From NCBI RefSeq assembly GCF_900111605.1, contig NZ_FOIA01000001.1, positions 172,245 through 236,244 of the forward strand: a stretch of DNA of 64,000 nucleotides, given 5' to 3'. Made by a program: the position numbers and the translations under genes. The DNA is from Nitrosomonas marina (lineage in GTDB: Bacteria > Pseudomonadota > Gammaproteobacteria > Burkholderiales > Nitrosomonadaceae). Below, in pieces: positions 36,590-46,295 of the stretch; within the stretch, counting starts at the first letter, position 1, and every line of letters begins with the position of its first letter. Under the pieces are notes generated by a model. That model saw nothing but the letters and a program-made list of their open reading frames with translations. It was not told the DNA's origin and ran no database searches.

Positions 36590-36973
36590 TTATAACAATC
36601 CTAGAACGGGGCTTTTGGTCAAGGCGACCAGAACAATATAAATAAAGACGCATTCCGCAGCAATCCAGGCCTTGATGCGTGTCTGCCGCGTTTTACCGAA
36701 ACGCATTGCAACCATGCCCAGACTGATATAAACCAAAATACCGATAACTTTGGCAGTCAGCCATGCGTCTACAAACGGGCTCTGCTGAATTTTAAAGGCC
36801 AGGGTAATTGCACTGGTCAGCAGGACAGTATCGACAATGTGCGGCAGGATTCTCACCCAGCGCTGGTGCAATATTGGTGAATCCTTGATAAGCCAGATAC
36901 CGCGCACGAAGAAAAAAAGAAAGCTGGTGATCACGCTGCTGACATGAATCATTTTGATCAGCGAATAAGTCAT
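36590..36973 (-). CDS. SirB2-type small membrane protein
   Basis: A 127-residue protein with about four transmembrane helices. The pattern is SirB2-like: LIKMIHVSSVITSFLFFFVRGIW at the start, HQRWVRILPHIVDTVLLTSAI, then WLTAKVIGILVYISLGM. SirB2 family members are integral membrane proteins with no settled function. The ATG overlaps the upstream membrane gene's stop as ATGA, so they are co-translated. Confidence 0.8.
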   Translation of the reverse strand: MTYSLIKMIHVSSVITSFLFFFVRGIWLIKDSPILHQRWVRILPHIVDTVLLTSAITLAFKIQQSPFVDAWLTAKVIGILVYISLGMVAMRFGKTRQTRIKAWIAAECVFIYIVLVALTKSPVLGLL

Positions 36974-37458
36974 AGACTGTCTCCCGAAATCAGCCAGCCG
37001 TGACTCCCCGCAACTGCGCCGGCAATGGTGATCAGACTCAAGACCAACAGTACCATATGCTTGCGCTGGATCGAGTCAAAAGTTTGTGCGGAGATGTCCT
37101 GCAGTGATGCAGATTGCGAACGCTTTCTTGATCTGGGCTCATTGATAAAAAGCATGTATGTAAACAGCAGCCAGATCAGTAACATGGTATGCATCCACCA
37201 GTATTGCCACTGAATGAAGCGGTGCCAGGCATCCAGTAGATACGTCATATATAAACCGCTTAGTCCAACCAGCAACGTTGTATAGCGTGCCTGGGCGGCA
37301 AAACGGCGCCTGAAACCGTTAAAAAACACCATTGCCTCTGTGGGCGATGTCCTGCTTCTTAATGCGGGGAGCAATACCAGCGTCACCATGGCAACGCCGC
37401 CAATCCAGAGAACGACGCCAATGACGTGCAGCACCCTGGCTAAAATAAAATCATCCAT
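36970..37458 (-). CDS. Four-helix membrane protein, CopD-like
   Basis: A 162-residue inner-membrane protein with about four helices. ARVLHVIGVVLWIGGVAMVTLVLLP at the start and FAAQARYTTLLVGLSGLYMTYLL recall the CopD/DUF2269 type of membrane proteins, with histidines in the first helix and in WMHTMLLIWLLF able to bind haem or copper. The tail helix ends in GSHGWLISGD. It is encoded just upstream of and overlapping a SirB2-like gene. Function is inferred from histidine placement only. Confidence 0.65.
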   Translation of the reverse strand: MDDFILARVLHVIGVVLWIGGVAMVTLVLLPALRSRTSPTEAMVFFNGFRRRFAAQARYTTLLVGLSGLYMTYLLDAWHRFIQWQYWWMHTMLLIWLLFTYMLFINEPRSRKRSQSASLQDISAQTFDSIQRKHMVLLVLSLITIAGAVAGSHGWLISGDSL

Positions 37459-37495
37459 TGGCTATCACAAAAAAGGATTGATCGGCGGCTCCCGG

Positions 37496-37864
37496 TTAAT
37501 CGGCAGTTGAGGAGGAATCTTCACGCGTAACCCAGTCAATGGCCTTATCATAGTCCTGAAATACAACCACTTCGGCATCTGTAAACAGATTCGAAATCCA
37601 GGCGCTCCATGCCTGCCACTGATCGTCGGTGACCACGGCGATATGATTAAAGTCATTGCCGTGCTCGTGCATGAATTTGAGATCTTCCCAGGCAACATCA
37701 ACAGTGTAATCAATCATGTCACGCAGGTCGATAACGACGTTTGCTTTTCCTTCAAAGGTGGATTGATAGATGATCTGCTCTTCAAAAGATTTGTAATCGG
37801 ATAAGGTAAATTCACCAATGACGGCTACGATAATCAGACTATTTTGTTTTTGTATGGTAATCAT
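37496..37864 (-). CDS. SpoIIAA-like (STAS-related) protein
   Basis: A 122-residue protein of the SpoIIAA-like family: IIVAVIGEFTLSDYKSFEEQI at the start and NVVIDLRDMIDYTVDVAWEDLKF in the middle, then IAVVTDDQWQAWSAWISNLF. These STAS-fold proteins often bind lipids and occur as single-domain cytosolic proteins in proteobacteria. A GAGGTGAG site precedes the ATG. Its neighbours are the two membrane proteins downstream and a diguanylate cyclase divergently upstream. Confidence 0.82.
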   Translation of the reverse strand: MITIQKQNSLIIVAVIGEFTLSDYKSFEEQIIYQSTFEGKANVVIDLRDMIDYTVDVAWEDLKFMHEHGNDFNHIAVVTDDQWQAWSAWISNLFTDAEVVVFQDYDKAIDWVTREDSSSTAD

Positions 37865-38148
37865 AATCTCACCTCAGATGATAAGACCTGCATTATCGGC
37901 AATTCGATTAAATGGTGCAAATATTGCAGATTGTTGATAATCGTTTTGCAGATCAATTTATCCTGAAAAAAACAGTTTAAAGGGAAAAAAACAATTATTT
38001 CAGGATAGCTGGCTGTTGGCATTGTGATAATATAGTGGTTGTCAATAGGGTTATGATGCTTTCTTTCAAAACACCTTGTTATTAAGTTATAAATAACTAA
38101 AAGTGTGCAATAAAAAAATAACTATTTTCTATTTTCAGAGTGATGTAA

Positions 38149-40014
38149 ATGGGTCAGCTTATGGATGAGAACCCTTCGATTATAGCGCGTAAAACATTGC
38201 TAAAACTTGCCGAATTAAAACTTCAACCAACGCCGGACAATTATCAGAAAATTTATGACCAGGTTGCAGGATTTCCAAGTCACCGGCTGAATTCAACGAC
38301 AATCAAGCTGCTGTCCACATTAGTCAAAGAATTTCCACGTCATACACGGGAACTGAATAATATTGCCAACGGACTGGAACAGGCGATCCAGAACAAAAGC
38401 TGGAAAGAGTACAAGGACGGTTTGTTGAAACTTGCCGGTATCAACACGGTAGCCCCTTTGCAGTCCGTTTGCGTGAAGGGTCTTGATCAGACAGAAGAAA
38501 ATAGCTGGGTAGATGTAATCGCCAGACTAGTACAGCAATTGGATGCAAGTCACGCCAAAGTAACGCCTGCCAGAAAGCGTGAAGGCCTGGGTCGTGTGCT
38601 AAACGGATTCTCAAAAGATTCCGGTGTGTTGCAGAATAAGATCATTGCATTGATGGAATCATGGGATTATTTGGCGAGTAATGAGAATCAGGTGTCCGAA
38701 ACTGAATATACGGAGCCGGAAAAAATATCGGCGCTGAAACAGGTAGCGGACGTGCAAGATGAAGCAACGGATTCTGTTGACAGCCAACTGCAGATAAACC
38801 AGAGTAAAGTCAACAATATCAGTGATCAGCTGCTTGATTTATTTACGCAGACACTGGAGCATGTGGCCGCAGTGAAAAATGCTGATACCGAGCTGAGCAA
38901 CGAAGCTGGAGCGCTTGCGCAGCAGGTGCGAGAGATTCACAACAGGGATGAGTTGGAACGATTCGTTTCATCCTTTAGGCTATTCCTGGATAAGTTTGAT
39001 TATTGTGCCGAAGGCAGTTCGAAATTGCAGCAGGGACTGTTGCGCTTGCTGGACAAGCTTTTAGAGAGTACCAGTAAACTCTTGTACGAAGATGAATGGA
39101 TAAAAAGCCAGATATCCAGGCTGCGTGAAACCATTCACAAGCCACTGGATAAGCGACTGATAATCGAAGCAGAAAATTATCTGGATGAAATTATTCAAAG
39201 GCAGCGTGTCATTAAACGCAGTCTGGGTGATGCCAGGTCCACGTTAAAGCAAATGGTAAGCAGCCTGATCAGCAATATTGAAGAATTTTCCGATGAAACA
39301 GGCGAATACAACGCCAAAATCGAGCATTATTCCAAGCAGATCAGCAAAGCGGATGATCTGAACTCCCTGAGCCATCTGCTGATCGAGATCATGCATGATA
39401 CCCGGCAGATGCAAAAAAGTGCTCAAAACTATCGGGACGGTTTTTTGTCTGCACGTGCTGAAGTTGAAGGTGCCCAGGAAAAAATTGTGCAGCTTGAAAC
39501 CGAACTGCAGCAAATGAGCGAGAAGGTCCATGAAGACCATCTGACCGGGGTTCTAAATCGTCGCGGCCTGGATCTGGCGTTTGAACGCGAGGTGCATCGC
39601 GCGCAGCGCCTGCAATGGTCGATCTGCTACGCACTTCTTGACATCGATAACTTTAAAAAGGTCAATGATACGCACGGTCACAAAGTCGGTGACGAAGCCA
39701 TCGTGTATCTGATAAATGCCGTGAAAAACGTTACGAGAAATGATGATATCGTAGCACGATATGGCGGCGAAGAATTTGTCATTCTGCTACCTAACACCGA
39801 TCTGGTTGAAGCAATCGATATCTTGTCCAGAATCAGACGCGATATGACCAAAAAGTTTTTTTTGCATGAAAACAACCGAATCTTGATTACCTTTAGTGCG
39901 GGCGTAGCTGAATACAGACAGGGTGAAAAACAGGAGCAGATTTTCAAACGGGCGGATGAGGCACTCTATCGCGCTAAAAAAAATGGCAAAAATCTGATTC
40001 TGGAAGCAGCCTGA
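38149..40014 (+). CDS. Diguanylate cyclase with GGEEF domain
   Basis: A 621-residue cytosolic protein. Residues 1-~450 are helical, with long coiled-coil-like stretches near 210-260 and 380-450 and no recognised sensor domain. The GGDEF domain covers about 455-621: DHLTGVLNRRGLD, then DIDNFKKVNDTHGHKVGDEAI, and the signature ARYGGEEFVILLPNTD. An inhibitory I-site, RNDD, lies five residues before GGEEF, so feedback by c-di-GMP is expected. It makes c-di-GMP for biofilm or exopolysaccharide control. It is flanked by a gene-poor AT-rich promoter region (37865-38148). Confidence 0.93.
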   Translation: MGQLMDENPSIIARKTLLKLAELKLQPTPDNYQKIYDQVAGFPSHRLNSTTIKLLSTLVKEFPRHTRELNNIANGLEQAIQNKSWKEYKDGLLKLAGINTVAPLQSVCVKGLDQTEENSWVDVIARLVQQLDASHAKVTPARKREGLGRVLNGFSKDSGVLQNKIIALMESWDYLASNENQVSETEYTEPEKISALKQVADVQDEATDSVDSQLQINQSKVNNISDQLLDLFTQTLEHVAAVKNADTELSNEAGALAQQVREIHNRDELERFVSSFRLFLDKFDYCAEGSSKLQQGLLRLLDKLLESTSKLLYEDEWIKSQISRLRETIHKPLDKRLIIEAENYLDEIIQRQRVIKRSLGDARSTLKQMVSSLISNIEEFSDETGEYNAKIEHYSKQISKADDLNSLSHLLIEIMHDTRQMQKSAQNYRDGFLSARAEVEGAQEKIVQLETELQQMSEKVHEDHLTGVLNRRGLDLAFEREVHRAQRLQWSICYALLDIDNFKKVNDTHGHKVGDEAIVYLINAVKNVTRNDDIVARYGGEEFVILLPNTDLVEAIDILSRIRRDMTKKFFLHENNRILITFSAGVAEYRQGEKQEQIFKRADEALYRAKKNGKNLILEAA

Positions 40015-40204
40015 CGCCCGGTTTCCTGCAGTGTTTCCCGGTTCTTTTCATTCTTTTGGGTGTCGGGATTTTGTTTTTCTGCCGCCGTGCACCGTAATAA
40101 CGTAGCGTGTATTTAAATGACTTATTAATTCTGTCATGTTCATCAGGTACACTGTAATATGATATGAAAATAATAATTAATTTGCATTAAGCGTTACTAG
40201 ATTC

Positions 40205-42271
40205 ATGGATACACCAGACCTTAAAAATCCGACGTTATATATTAATCGCGAACTGAGTTTGCTGGAATTTAACCGGCGCGTTATCGAGCAGGCTAAAGAT
40301 GAAAATCTGCCATTGCTTGAACGCTTGAAATTTCTTTGTATTGCAAGTACTAACCTGGATGAGTTTTTTGAAATACGGGTCGCAGGACTTAAACAACAGA
40401 TCAAGTACGGGTCGGTACAGACAGGACCGGACAATTTGCTTCCATCTGAGGTGATGTCGCGGGTCGGCGAAACGGCGCATCAAATCGTCACAGAGCAGTA
40501 CCAAATATGGAATAACATGATTATTCCCGCCATGGCGAATGACAAAATCAGGCTTTTGAGACGATCGCACTGGAAGCCAATGGTGAGCCGCTGGGTGCAG
40601 CGTTACTTTAACGCCGAAGTACTGCCGATTTTAAGCCCCATAGGACTGGATCCTGCGCATCCGTTTCCGCGCGTGTTAAACAAGAACCTTTACTTTATTA
40701 TTTCACTGGAAGGCAAAGACGCTTTCGGGCGGGATTCGGGGCTTGCAATCGTACAGGCGCCGCGTTCATTGCCCAGGGTCGTGCAGATACCATCCGCGCA
40801 CAGTAACGGCAATCATGATTTTGTTATGCTGTCCTCGATTATTCATGCGCACGTCAAGGACTTGTTTCCGGGCATGAACGTACTGGGCTGCTATCAGTTC
40901 AAGGTCACACGAGACAGCGATTTGCTGATTGATGATGAAGAAGTGGATGACCTGTTGCGTGCTCTGGAAGGGGAGCTGCCTTCCCGCAGATTCAGTAATG
41001 CAGTGAGACTGGAAGTCGCAGACAATTGTCCGGATCATTTGAGTGATTTTTTGTTGCAAAAATTTGAATTGCAAAAGGATGACTTATACAGAGTGTCAGG
41101 TCCTGTCAACCTGGGCAGATTACTGGCCATTTGCGATCTGGTCGACCGCCCTGAGCTCAAATTTGCCGGATTCAAACCGGAAATTCCCAATCGGCTGCTA
41201 AAAAACACCAATATTTTCGAAGTGTTGCATCACGGCGATATACTGCTTCACCATCCGTTTCAGTCTTTTGCTCCTGTCATTGATTTTGTCAGGCAGGCGT
41301 CAACAGACCCGAATGTGCTGTCGATCAAGCAGACACTTTATCGAACCGGCGCTGATTCCGCACTGGTTGAAGCGTTGAAGGTGGCGGCTCGCGAGGGCAA
41401 GGAGGTGACGGTCGTAATTGAATTGCGGGCAAGATTTGACGAGGAGGCCAATATTGAACTGGCCAGCGAACTGCAAAAAGCCGGGGCGCATGTGGTTTAT
41501 GGTGTTGTCGGTTTTAAAACGCATGCAAAAATGATTCTGGTCGTTCGGCGTGAAGGGCGCAGTTTGCGGCGCTATGTGCATTTGGGTACCGGTAATTATC
41601 ATGCCAGGACAGCGCGGCTGTATACTGATTACGGATTGTTAACGTGTGACAAGTCAACTGGTGAAGACGTTAACAAGCTGTTTCATCAATTAACCGGACT
41701 GGGTCGCGCGGGTAAATTGAAGAAGTTGCTGCAATCGCCTTTTACGCTATACAAAAGTATGCTGGGTTTTATCGAAGATGAAATCAAAGCGGCAACAGAA
41801 GGAAAAAAAGCCTGGATTATCGCCAAAATGAATGCGTTAACAGACCCCGAGATCATCAAGGCCTTATACCGTGCTTCCCAAGCGGGTGTTAAAGTTGATC
41901 TGATCGTTCGCGGGATCTGTTGTCTGCGGCCGGGCGTTCAGGGTGTCTCTGAAAATATCCAGGTACGTTCCATCGTTGGTCGTTTTCTCGAGCATACGCG
42001 GATTTATTATTTTTATAACAGCGGGGAAGACCGTGTATTTTGTTCCAGCGCAGACTGGATGACGCGCAATCTTCATTATCGCGTGGAAGTCTCTTTTCCG
42101 ATCGAGGAAAAACGTCCCAGAGACAGTGTCATCGCATACGGTCTGATGAATTATCTTTCCGATAATATGCAGTCTTGGGTGCTGCAAAGTGACGGCTCTT
42201 ACAAGCGCAGCAAAACGAGTTCGAAGCCGCGCTCGGCCCAGCAGCATATACTCGAGCATTATTGCGATTAG
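40205..42271 (+). CDS. ppk1: Polyphosphate kinase 1
   Basis: A 688-residue PPK1 of normal length. It starts YINRELSLLEFNRRVIEQA, has the catalytic His in FKTHAKMILVV near residue 440, and the second conserved His in YVHLGTGNYHARTARLYTD near 460. It transfers the ATP gamma-phosphate to polyphosphate in a reversible reaction. The gene converges on ppx with only 3 bases between stops. CTGTCAT occurs about 70 bases upstream, a single half Pho-box. Confidence 0.97.
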   Translation: MDTPDLKNPTLYINRELSLLEFNRRVIEQAKDENLPLLERLKFLCIASTNLDEFFEIRVAGLKQQIKYGSVQTGPDNLLPSEVMSRVGETAHQIVTEQYQIWNNMIIPAMANDKIRLLRRSHWKPMVSRWVQRYFNAEVLPILSPIGLDPAHPFPRVLNKNLYFIISLEGKDAFGRDSGLAIVQAPRSLPRVVQIPSAHSNGNHDFVMLSSIIHAHVKDLFPGMNVLGCYQFKVTRDSDLLIDDEEVDDLLRALEGELPSRRFSNAVRLEVADNCPDHLSDFLLQKFELQKDDLYRVSGPVNLGRLLAICDLVDRPELKFAGFKPEIPNRLLKNTNIFEVLHHGDILLHHPFQSFAPVIDFVRQASTDPNVLSIKQTLYRTGADSALVEALKVAAREGKEVTVVIELRARFDEEANIELASELQKAGAHVVYGVVGFKTHAKMILVVRREGRSLRRYVHLGTGNYHARTARLYTDYGLLTCDKSTGEDVNKLFHQLTGLGRAGKLKKLLQSPFTLYKSMLGFIEDEIKAATEGKKAWIIAKMNALTDPEIIKALYRASQAGVKVDLIVRGICCLRPGVQGVSENIQVRSIVGRFLEHTRIYYFYNSGEDRVFCSSADWMTRNLHYRVEVSFPIEEKRPRDSVIAYGLMNYLSDNMQSWVLQSDGSYKRSKTSSKPRSAQQHILEHYCD

Positions 42272-42274
42272 TGT

Positions 42275-43771
42275 TTATTGAAACGTGAGCGTGAAACCGG
42301 CTGACTGAAGGTATCCCTGTTCAGTTTTCAGATCGGCGAGGGTTAATGGGTGGTCGAATAACCACTGTGGTGGGAAATACAGGTTAATGGCATCTTCATC
42401 CGCCTCGATTCGAATATCGGGCAGGGAATTATTGGAACGGCTGCGGTGCAGGACTGCAGCCAGTCTCAGCAGAATGCTTAGTCTGATCACGGTTTGCCTG
42501 GCCTGACTCGAAATCGTCTCAAATTCCGCGAGTGGAAATTTCCTGCGGTGGCCGCGAACCAGTTTGGCCAGCTTGATTTGCTCCTGTCGGGAAAAACCGG
42601 CCAGATCGGAGTAGCGGACCAGATAGCTGCCATGATGATGGTGCTGGGCATGTGCAATCGACAGGCCGATTTCATGGACCATCGCACCCCACTGCAGCAG
42701 CTTCAACGATTCTTTATCCTGCAGCGCCCAGTCAACACTCACCTGATGAAAAAGCTTTTCTGCCGTTTCCCTGACAAGATTTGCCTGCTCCTGATCTATC
42801 CCATAACGTTGGGAAATGCCCAGAATGGTTTTGTCACGAATATCCTCATTGTGCATGCGTCCGATCAGATCATGCAGCAGTCCTTCGCGTAACGCACCGT
42901 CGGACACGCTGATCTTCTCCAGACCCAATCCTTCGAAAATACCGGCCAATACTGCGACTCCACTCGCGAAAACCGGTTTTCTGTGTTCCGACAAACCATC
43001 TAGTTCGATGGCGCTGGTGTGACCAAAATCAATCAGCGCATCAATTAATTTGGACAGCGCAGCGGCCGTAATACCAGTTTCGCACCATTTCTGCGCTTGC
43101 ACTACATCACGTATTGTGGTGATGGTACCGGAAGAACCCAGTGCCAGATCCCAGCCGGTCTTTTTGTAGGCAGTCTCGACTGATTCCAGCTCCTGCCGGG
43201 CGTATAGAATGGTTTTATTGATTTTTTTGGTTTTGATTTTACCATCGTCAAAAAAGCGTTTGCTCATGTTAACGCAGCCCATATACAAACTGTCCATACT
43301 GAAGATCTCAAACCCTCGACCGATAATCAGTTCGGTGCTGCCGCCGCCAATATCAATGACCAGTCGTTTATTGGCTTCATCGTACGTGGTATGCGCAACG
43401 CCCTGATAAATTAACCGCGCTTCTTCCTGGCCTGCAATGATTTCTATCGGGTGGCCCAGCGCCGAGTCCGCAAGTGCCAAAAAATATCCGTCATTTCGGG
43501 CCTGCCGTACAGTATTTGTACCTACTGCACGTATATTTGCCTGCGGAATTTCCTTGATGCGCTGTCCAAAGCGCTGCAGGCATGCCAGTGCTCGTTGTAT
43601 CGACTCTTCCGTCAGTTCGTTTTTTTCATCAAGCCCGGAAGCGAGCCTGACCATTTCTTTAATCCGGTCAATGATCTGCAAGCGTCCGTCCGAGTAATTG
43701 GCAACGATCATGTGGAAGCTGTTGGAGCCTAAATCAATGGCTGCGTACGATTCGTCTTGTTGTGGTTTCAT
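42275..43771 (-). CDS. ppx: Exopolyphosphatase (Ppx/GppA family)
   Basis: A 498-residue protein of the ASKHA fold: AAIDLGSNSFHMIVANYSDGR at the start, KRLVIDIGGGSTELIIGRG near residue 136, then ALGSSGTITTIRDVV. The C-terminal half has an HD-like helical domain with WGAMVHEIGLSIAHAQHHHHGS near 365. It releases phosphate from polyP ends. The two genes converge on ppk1, so polyP synthesis and breakdown lie side by side but in separate transcripts. Confidence 0.95.
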   Translation of the reverse strand: MKPQQDESYAAIDLGSNSFHMIVANYSDGRLQIIDRIKEMVRLASGLDEKNELTEESIQRALACLQRFGQRIKEIPQANIRAVGTNTVRQARNDGYFLALADSALGHPIEIIAGQEEARLIYQGVAHTTYDEANKRLVIDIGGGSTELIIGRGFEIFSMDSLYMGCVNMSKRFFDDGKIKTKKINKTILYARQELESVETAYKKTGWDLALGSSGTITTIRDVVQAQKWCETGITAAALSKLIDALIDFGHTSAIELDGLSEHRKPVFASGVAVLAGIFEGLGLEKISVSDGALREGLLHDLIGRMHNEDIRDKTILGISQRYGIDQEQANLVRETAEKLFHQVSVDWALQDKESLKLLQWGAMVHEIGLSIAHAQHHHHGSYLVRYSDLAGFSRQEQIKLAKLVRGHRRKFPLAEFETISSQARQTVIRLSILLRLAAVLHRSRSNNSLPDIRIEADEDAINLYFPPQWLFDHPLTLADLKTEQGYLQSAGFTLTFQ

Positions 43772-44084
43772 ACATTCGGTCTGGCTGGAAAAGGATCAGG
43801 TATAGGTTGTTCCGAAAATAAAGTGCTTGTCAATACAATGCTATAGCCCGTTATCTCAGTCCGGGTTAAGTCCGGTTTTAAATTGAGCATCAGAATAGGA
43901 TGATTTTCCTTGATGTGCGAGAGGCAGGTTCAAAGGAGCGTAGTGTGTTGTGTTATTTGGTGACTGACAGTAAAATGACCGGAAGAAGTCCAGATTTCCG
44001 CGCCTTTCAGTTGTCCAGAAAACCAATGACTGTAATGCGATTCACACTAATAAATTTCCATGAAACCTTGCTGTCACTTTTGCT
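43772..44084. other. Gene-free region between ppx and the cytochrome c gene
   Basis: No gene is visible. An 86-codon plus-strand frame (43900-44160) depends on reading the cytochrome's His/Asp codons in reverse and is not credible. The region holds the ppx promoter, with no site that stands out. Confidence 0.5.
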
Positions 44085-44702
44085 TCAATCATGTTCATCG
44101 TGCCGATCATGTTCAAGTTCGAGCTCTAGATCAATATCAAGTTCATGTTTGTGTTCATGATGGTGTTTATTTGTGTGCGGATGATCACCGCTGCCATGTG
44201 TGAGTTCTTTATATTGATTGGCTGACATATTTCCCATCCGTTGAACAAAAAAGGCCATGGCCCAAATGGTATGATCGTCGTGCGTCAATCCCCATGCCGG
44301 CATGGCTGTCATTTTGATACCGTTTTTGATGACCCAGAAATAGGCCTTGCTCTGTTCCTGCAGGTCCTCTGGGGAGATTAAGGGCTGACGGAGATGAAAC
44401 ACGGGTGCCTGCGGATATAGACCCTGCGAAAGCTCCGTGGACGCCTGGACTGGTGAAAGATGGCAGTCGGTGCACATAGCGTCGTAATGTGTTGCGCCGG
44501 TCATCATGATTTCAGTATCGTCCATAGCCGGAATTTCAAGTTCACTTGCACGTGCCGCTATTGAATTGATACGTACCCATTCGATGAGCTTTTCGGTAAT
44601 CGGCCAGTGTTTTTCGGTGGCAGCCATATTATATACGCCCGTTCCCATGAAATACCAGGCTGCTATGAGTGCTACAAGTAGCAGGCCAACAATTGTTTTC
44701 AT
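44085..44702 (-). CDS. Membrane-anchored monohaem cytochrome c with His/Asp-rich tail
   Basis: A 205-residue protein with an N-terminal hydrophobic segment (VGLLLVALIAAWYFMG) acting as signal or anchor. A single haem site, CTDCHLSP, lies near residue 76, and a Met ligand is likely in TAMPAWGLTHDD near 130. Residues from about 168 on are almost only His, Asp, Glu, Lys and Leu, with runs such as HHHEHKHELD and DRHDEHD. That tail probably binds Cu, Ni or Zn. A GGAG site precedes the ATG. The redox partner is unknown. Confidence 0.85.
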   Translation of the reverse strand: MKTIVGLLLVALIAAWYFMGTGVYNMAATEKHWPITEKLIEWVRINSIAARASELEIPAMDDTEIMMTGATHYDAMCTDCHLSPVQASTELSQGLYPQAPVFHLRQPLISPEDLQEQSKAYFWVIKNGIKMTAMPAWGLTHDDHTIWAMAFFVQRMGNMSANQYKELTHGSGDHPHTNKHHHEHKHELDIDLELELEHDRHDEHD

Positions 44703-44909
44703 TTTTTGTCCTCCTGATTCAAGGCATCATTATAGTCCTGCACAATAGCACATGGCAGTAATCACGGAAAATAATCTCCCTTGGCTGGATGGTTTAACGA
44801 GTGACTGGCGGGCTGCGTGAAAATATTGTCCAGAATGGTATAAGCAGTTCATGGATTGCGCTTTCGGTGCGCGGTTCAGTTCACGCAGCTGAAAATTTCG
44901 CAATATTTA

Positions 44910-45959
44910 TCAGGCAACTGTGACTTCTTCGGACAGATATACATCCTGGATCGCGTTGAGTAATTTGATACCTTCTGCAAACGGCTTCTGGAATGCCTTG
45001 CGTCCAGAAATCAATCCCATGCCTCCAGCCCGCTTGTTGATGACGGCTGTGCGTACAGCCTGGTGCAGATCGTCGCTGCCGGACTCGCCACCTGAATTGA
45101 TCATGCCAATGCGTCCCATATAGCAATTGGCCACCTGATAACGCACCAGGTCGATCGGATGATCGGTAGTCAGTTCGTCGTATACTCTGGGACTGGTTTT
45201 GCCGAATTTAAGCGCGGTATAGCCACCATTGTTAACAGCCATTTTCTGTTTGATGATATCCGCACCGATGGTGGCCGCGAGGTGATTGGCCTGTCCCGTC
45301 AAATCGGCACTGACATGATAGTCTTTTTCAGCTGTTTTGAACGCTGCATTGCGCGTGTAGGCCCACAGAATAGTGATCATGCCCAGATCGTGCGCGTGCT
45401 CGAAAGCCTCGGTGATTTCCTGTATTTGGCGTCGCGACTCAGCGGAGCCAAAGAAAACGGTAGCGCCGACAGCACAGGCGCCCATGTCGAAAGCCTGATC
45501 GACACTGGCAAAAATTGTCTGATCATAATGATTGGGATAGGTCAGTAATTCATTATGATTGATTTTCAGTATCATTGGTATTTTGTGCGCGTATTTGCGT
45601 GCGATGCTGCCGAGGACACCCAACGTGGATGCGACGCCGTTACAGCCACCTTCAATGGCTAATTGGGCGATCTTTTGCGGATCAAAGAACTTTGGGTTAG
45701 GAGCGAATGAGGCACCGGCAGAATGTTCCACGCCCTGATCAACCGGTAGCAGCGATAGATAACCAGTCCCGGCCAGTCGCCCGTGATTGTAGAGCGCCTG
45801 CAGATTGCGTAACACACTTGGTTTTCGATTATTGTCGATCAGCACGCGATCAACAAAATCCGGCCCCGGTAGATGAAGCGTTTCCTTTGGAATGCTCTTG
45901 CAGACATGATTGAGCAGTTTGTCGGTTTCATCTTTTAGAATAGTTGTAATGCTCGTCAT
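44910..45959 (-). CDS. fbaB: Class I fructose-bisphosphate aldolase (FbaB/DhnA type)
   Basis: A 349-residue Schiff-base aldolase. [17 protein letters not shown] near residue 70, [12 protein letters not shown] near 145, and the catalytic Lys in [16 protein letters not shown] near 240 with SGGESG near 290 define the DhnA/FbaB family. It interconverts fructose-1,6-bisphosphate and triose phosphates for glycolysis/gluconeogenesis and the Calvin cycle. The start at 45959 has an AAGGAG site; the frame is open 25 codons further. It stands alone on this strand. Confidence 0.93.
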   Translation of the reverse strand: MTSITTILKDETDKLLNHVCKSIPKETLHLPGPDFVDRVLIDNNRKPSVLRNLQALYNHGRLAGTGYLSLLPVDQGVEHSAGASFAPNPKFFDPQKIAQLAIEGGCNGVASTLGVLGSIARKYAHKIPMILKINHNELLTYPNHYDQTIFASVDQAFDMGACAVGATVFFGSAESRRQIQEITEAFEHAHDLGMITILWAYTRNAAFKTAEKDYHVSADLTGQANHLAATIGADIIKQKMAVNNGGYTALKFGKTSPRVYDELTTDHPIDLVRYQVANCYMGRIGMINSGGESGSDDLHQAVRTAVINKRAGGMGLISGRKAFQKPFAEGIKLLNAIQDVYLSEEVTVA

Positions 45960-46295
45960 TTTTTCTCCTTTTGATTGCCAATTGAAACAAAAGTGACATG
46001 AGAGTAACCCGGGAACAACCTTGGTCAGATTCACAATTCAGGCAAGCCCAATCTTAGCATGTAATCCACATTAAAGCATTCGCCGCGCATGTTTTGTATT
46101 GTATCCAAATGTTGCAACCGTTATATATAACACATCCTGGCATGCCCAATTTGTATGTGTGAAAACAACGGGTTAATGCAATAGTCAAGATTTCATTAAA
46201 GATTCATTTGAATGTCATGGATTCGTCATGTCTTTGGGTTAATTTCCAGTTTATTCGCAGACAAATCGATTAAATAAAAACAAGGAGATATTCAA
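45960..46295. other. Divergent spacer between fbaB and phoX
   Basis: It holds the fbaB promoter on the left and the Pho-box array plus phoX promoter on the right (described separately). No small gene is supported. An AAGGAG site lies 10 bases before the phoX ATG. Confidence 0.6.
46191..46229 (+). promoter_or_regulatory. Four-unit Pho-box array upstream of phoX
   Basis: Four heptamers lie on one face of the DNA: TTTCATT (46191), ATTCATT (46202), ATGTCAT (46212) and TCGTCAT (46223), with centres 11, 10 and 11 bases apart and 3-4 bases between units. This is the CTGTCAT-N4-CTGTCAT direct-repeat layout of PhoB sites, the right-hand pair being the stronger. A TTAATT hexamer lies 9 bases after the last unit, where a PhoB-dependent -10 should sit. 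Confidence 0.7.

Noticed and set aside
43900..44160. Plus-strand frame with poly-Ser/Cys end over the cytochrome tail
   Set aside because: Its end is the His/Asp-rich codons of the cytochrome gene read backwards.
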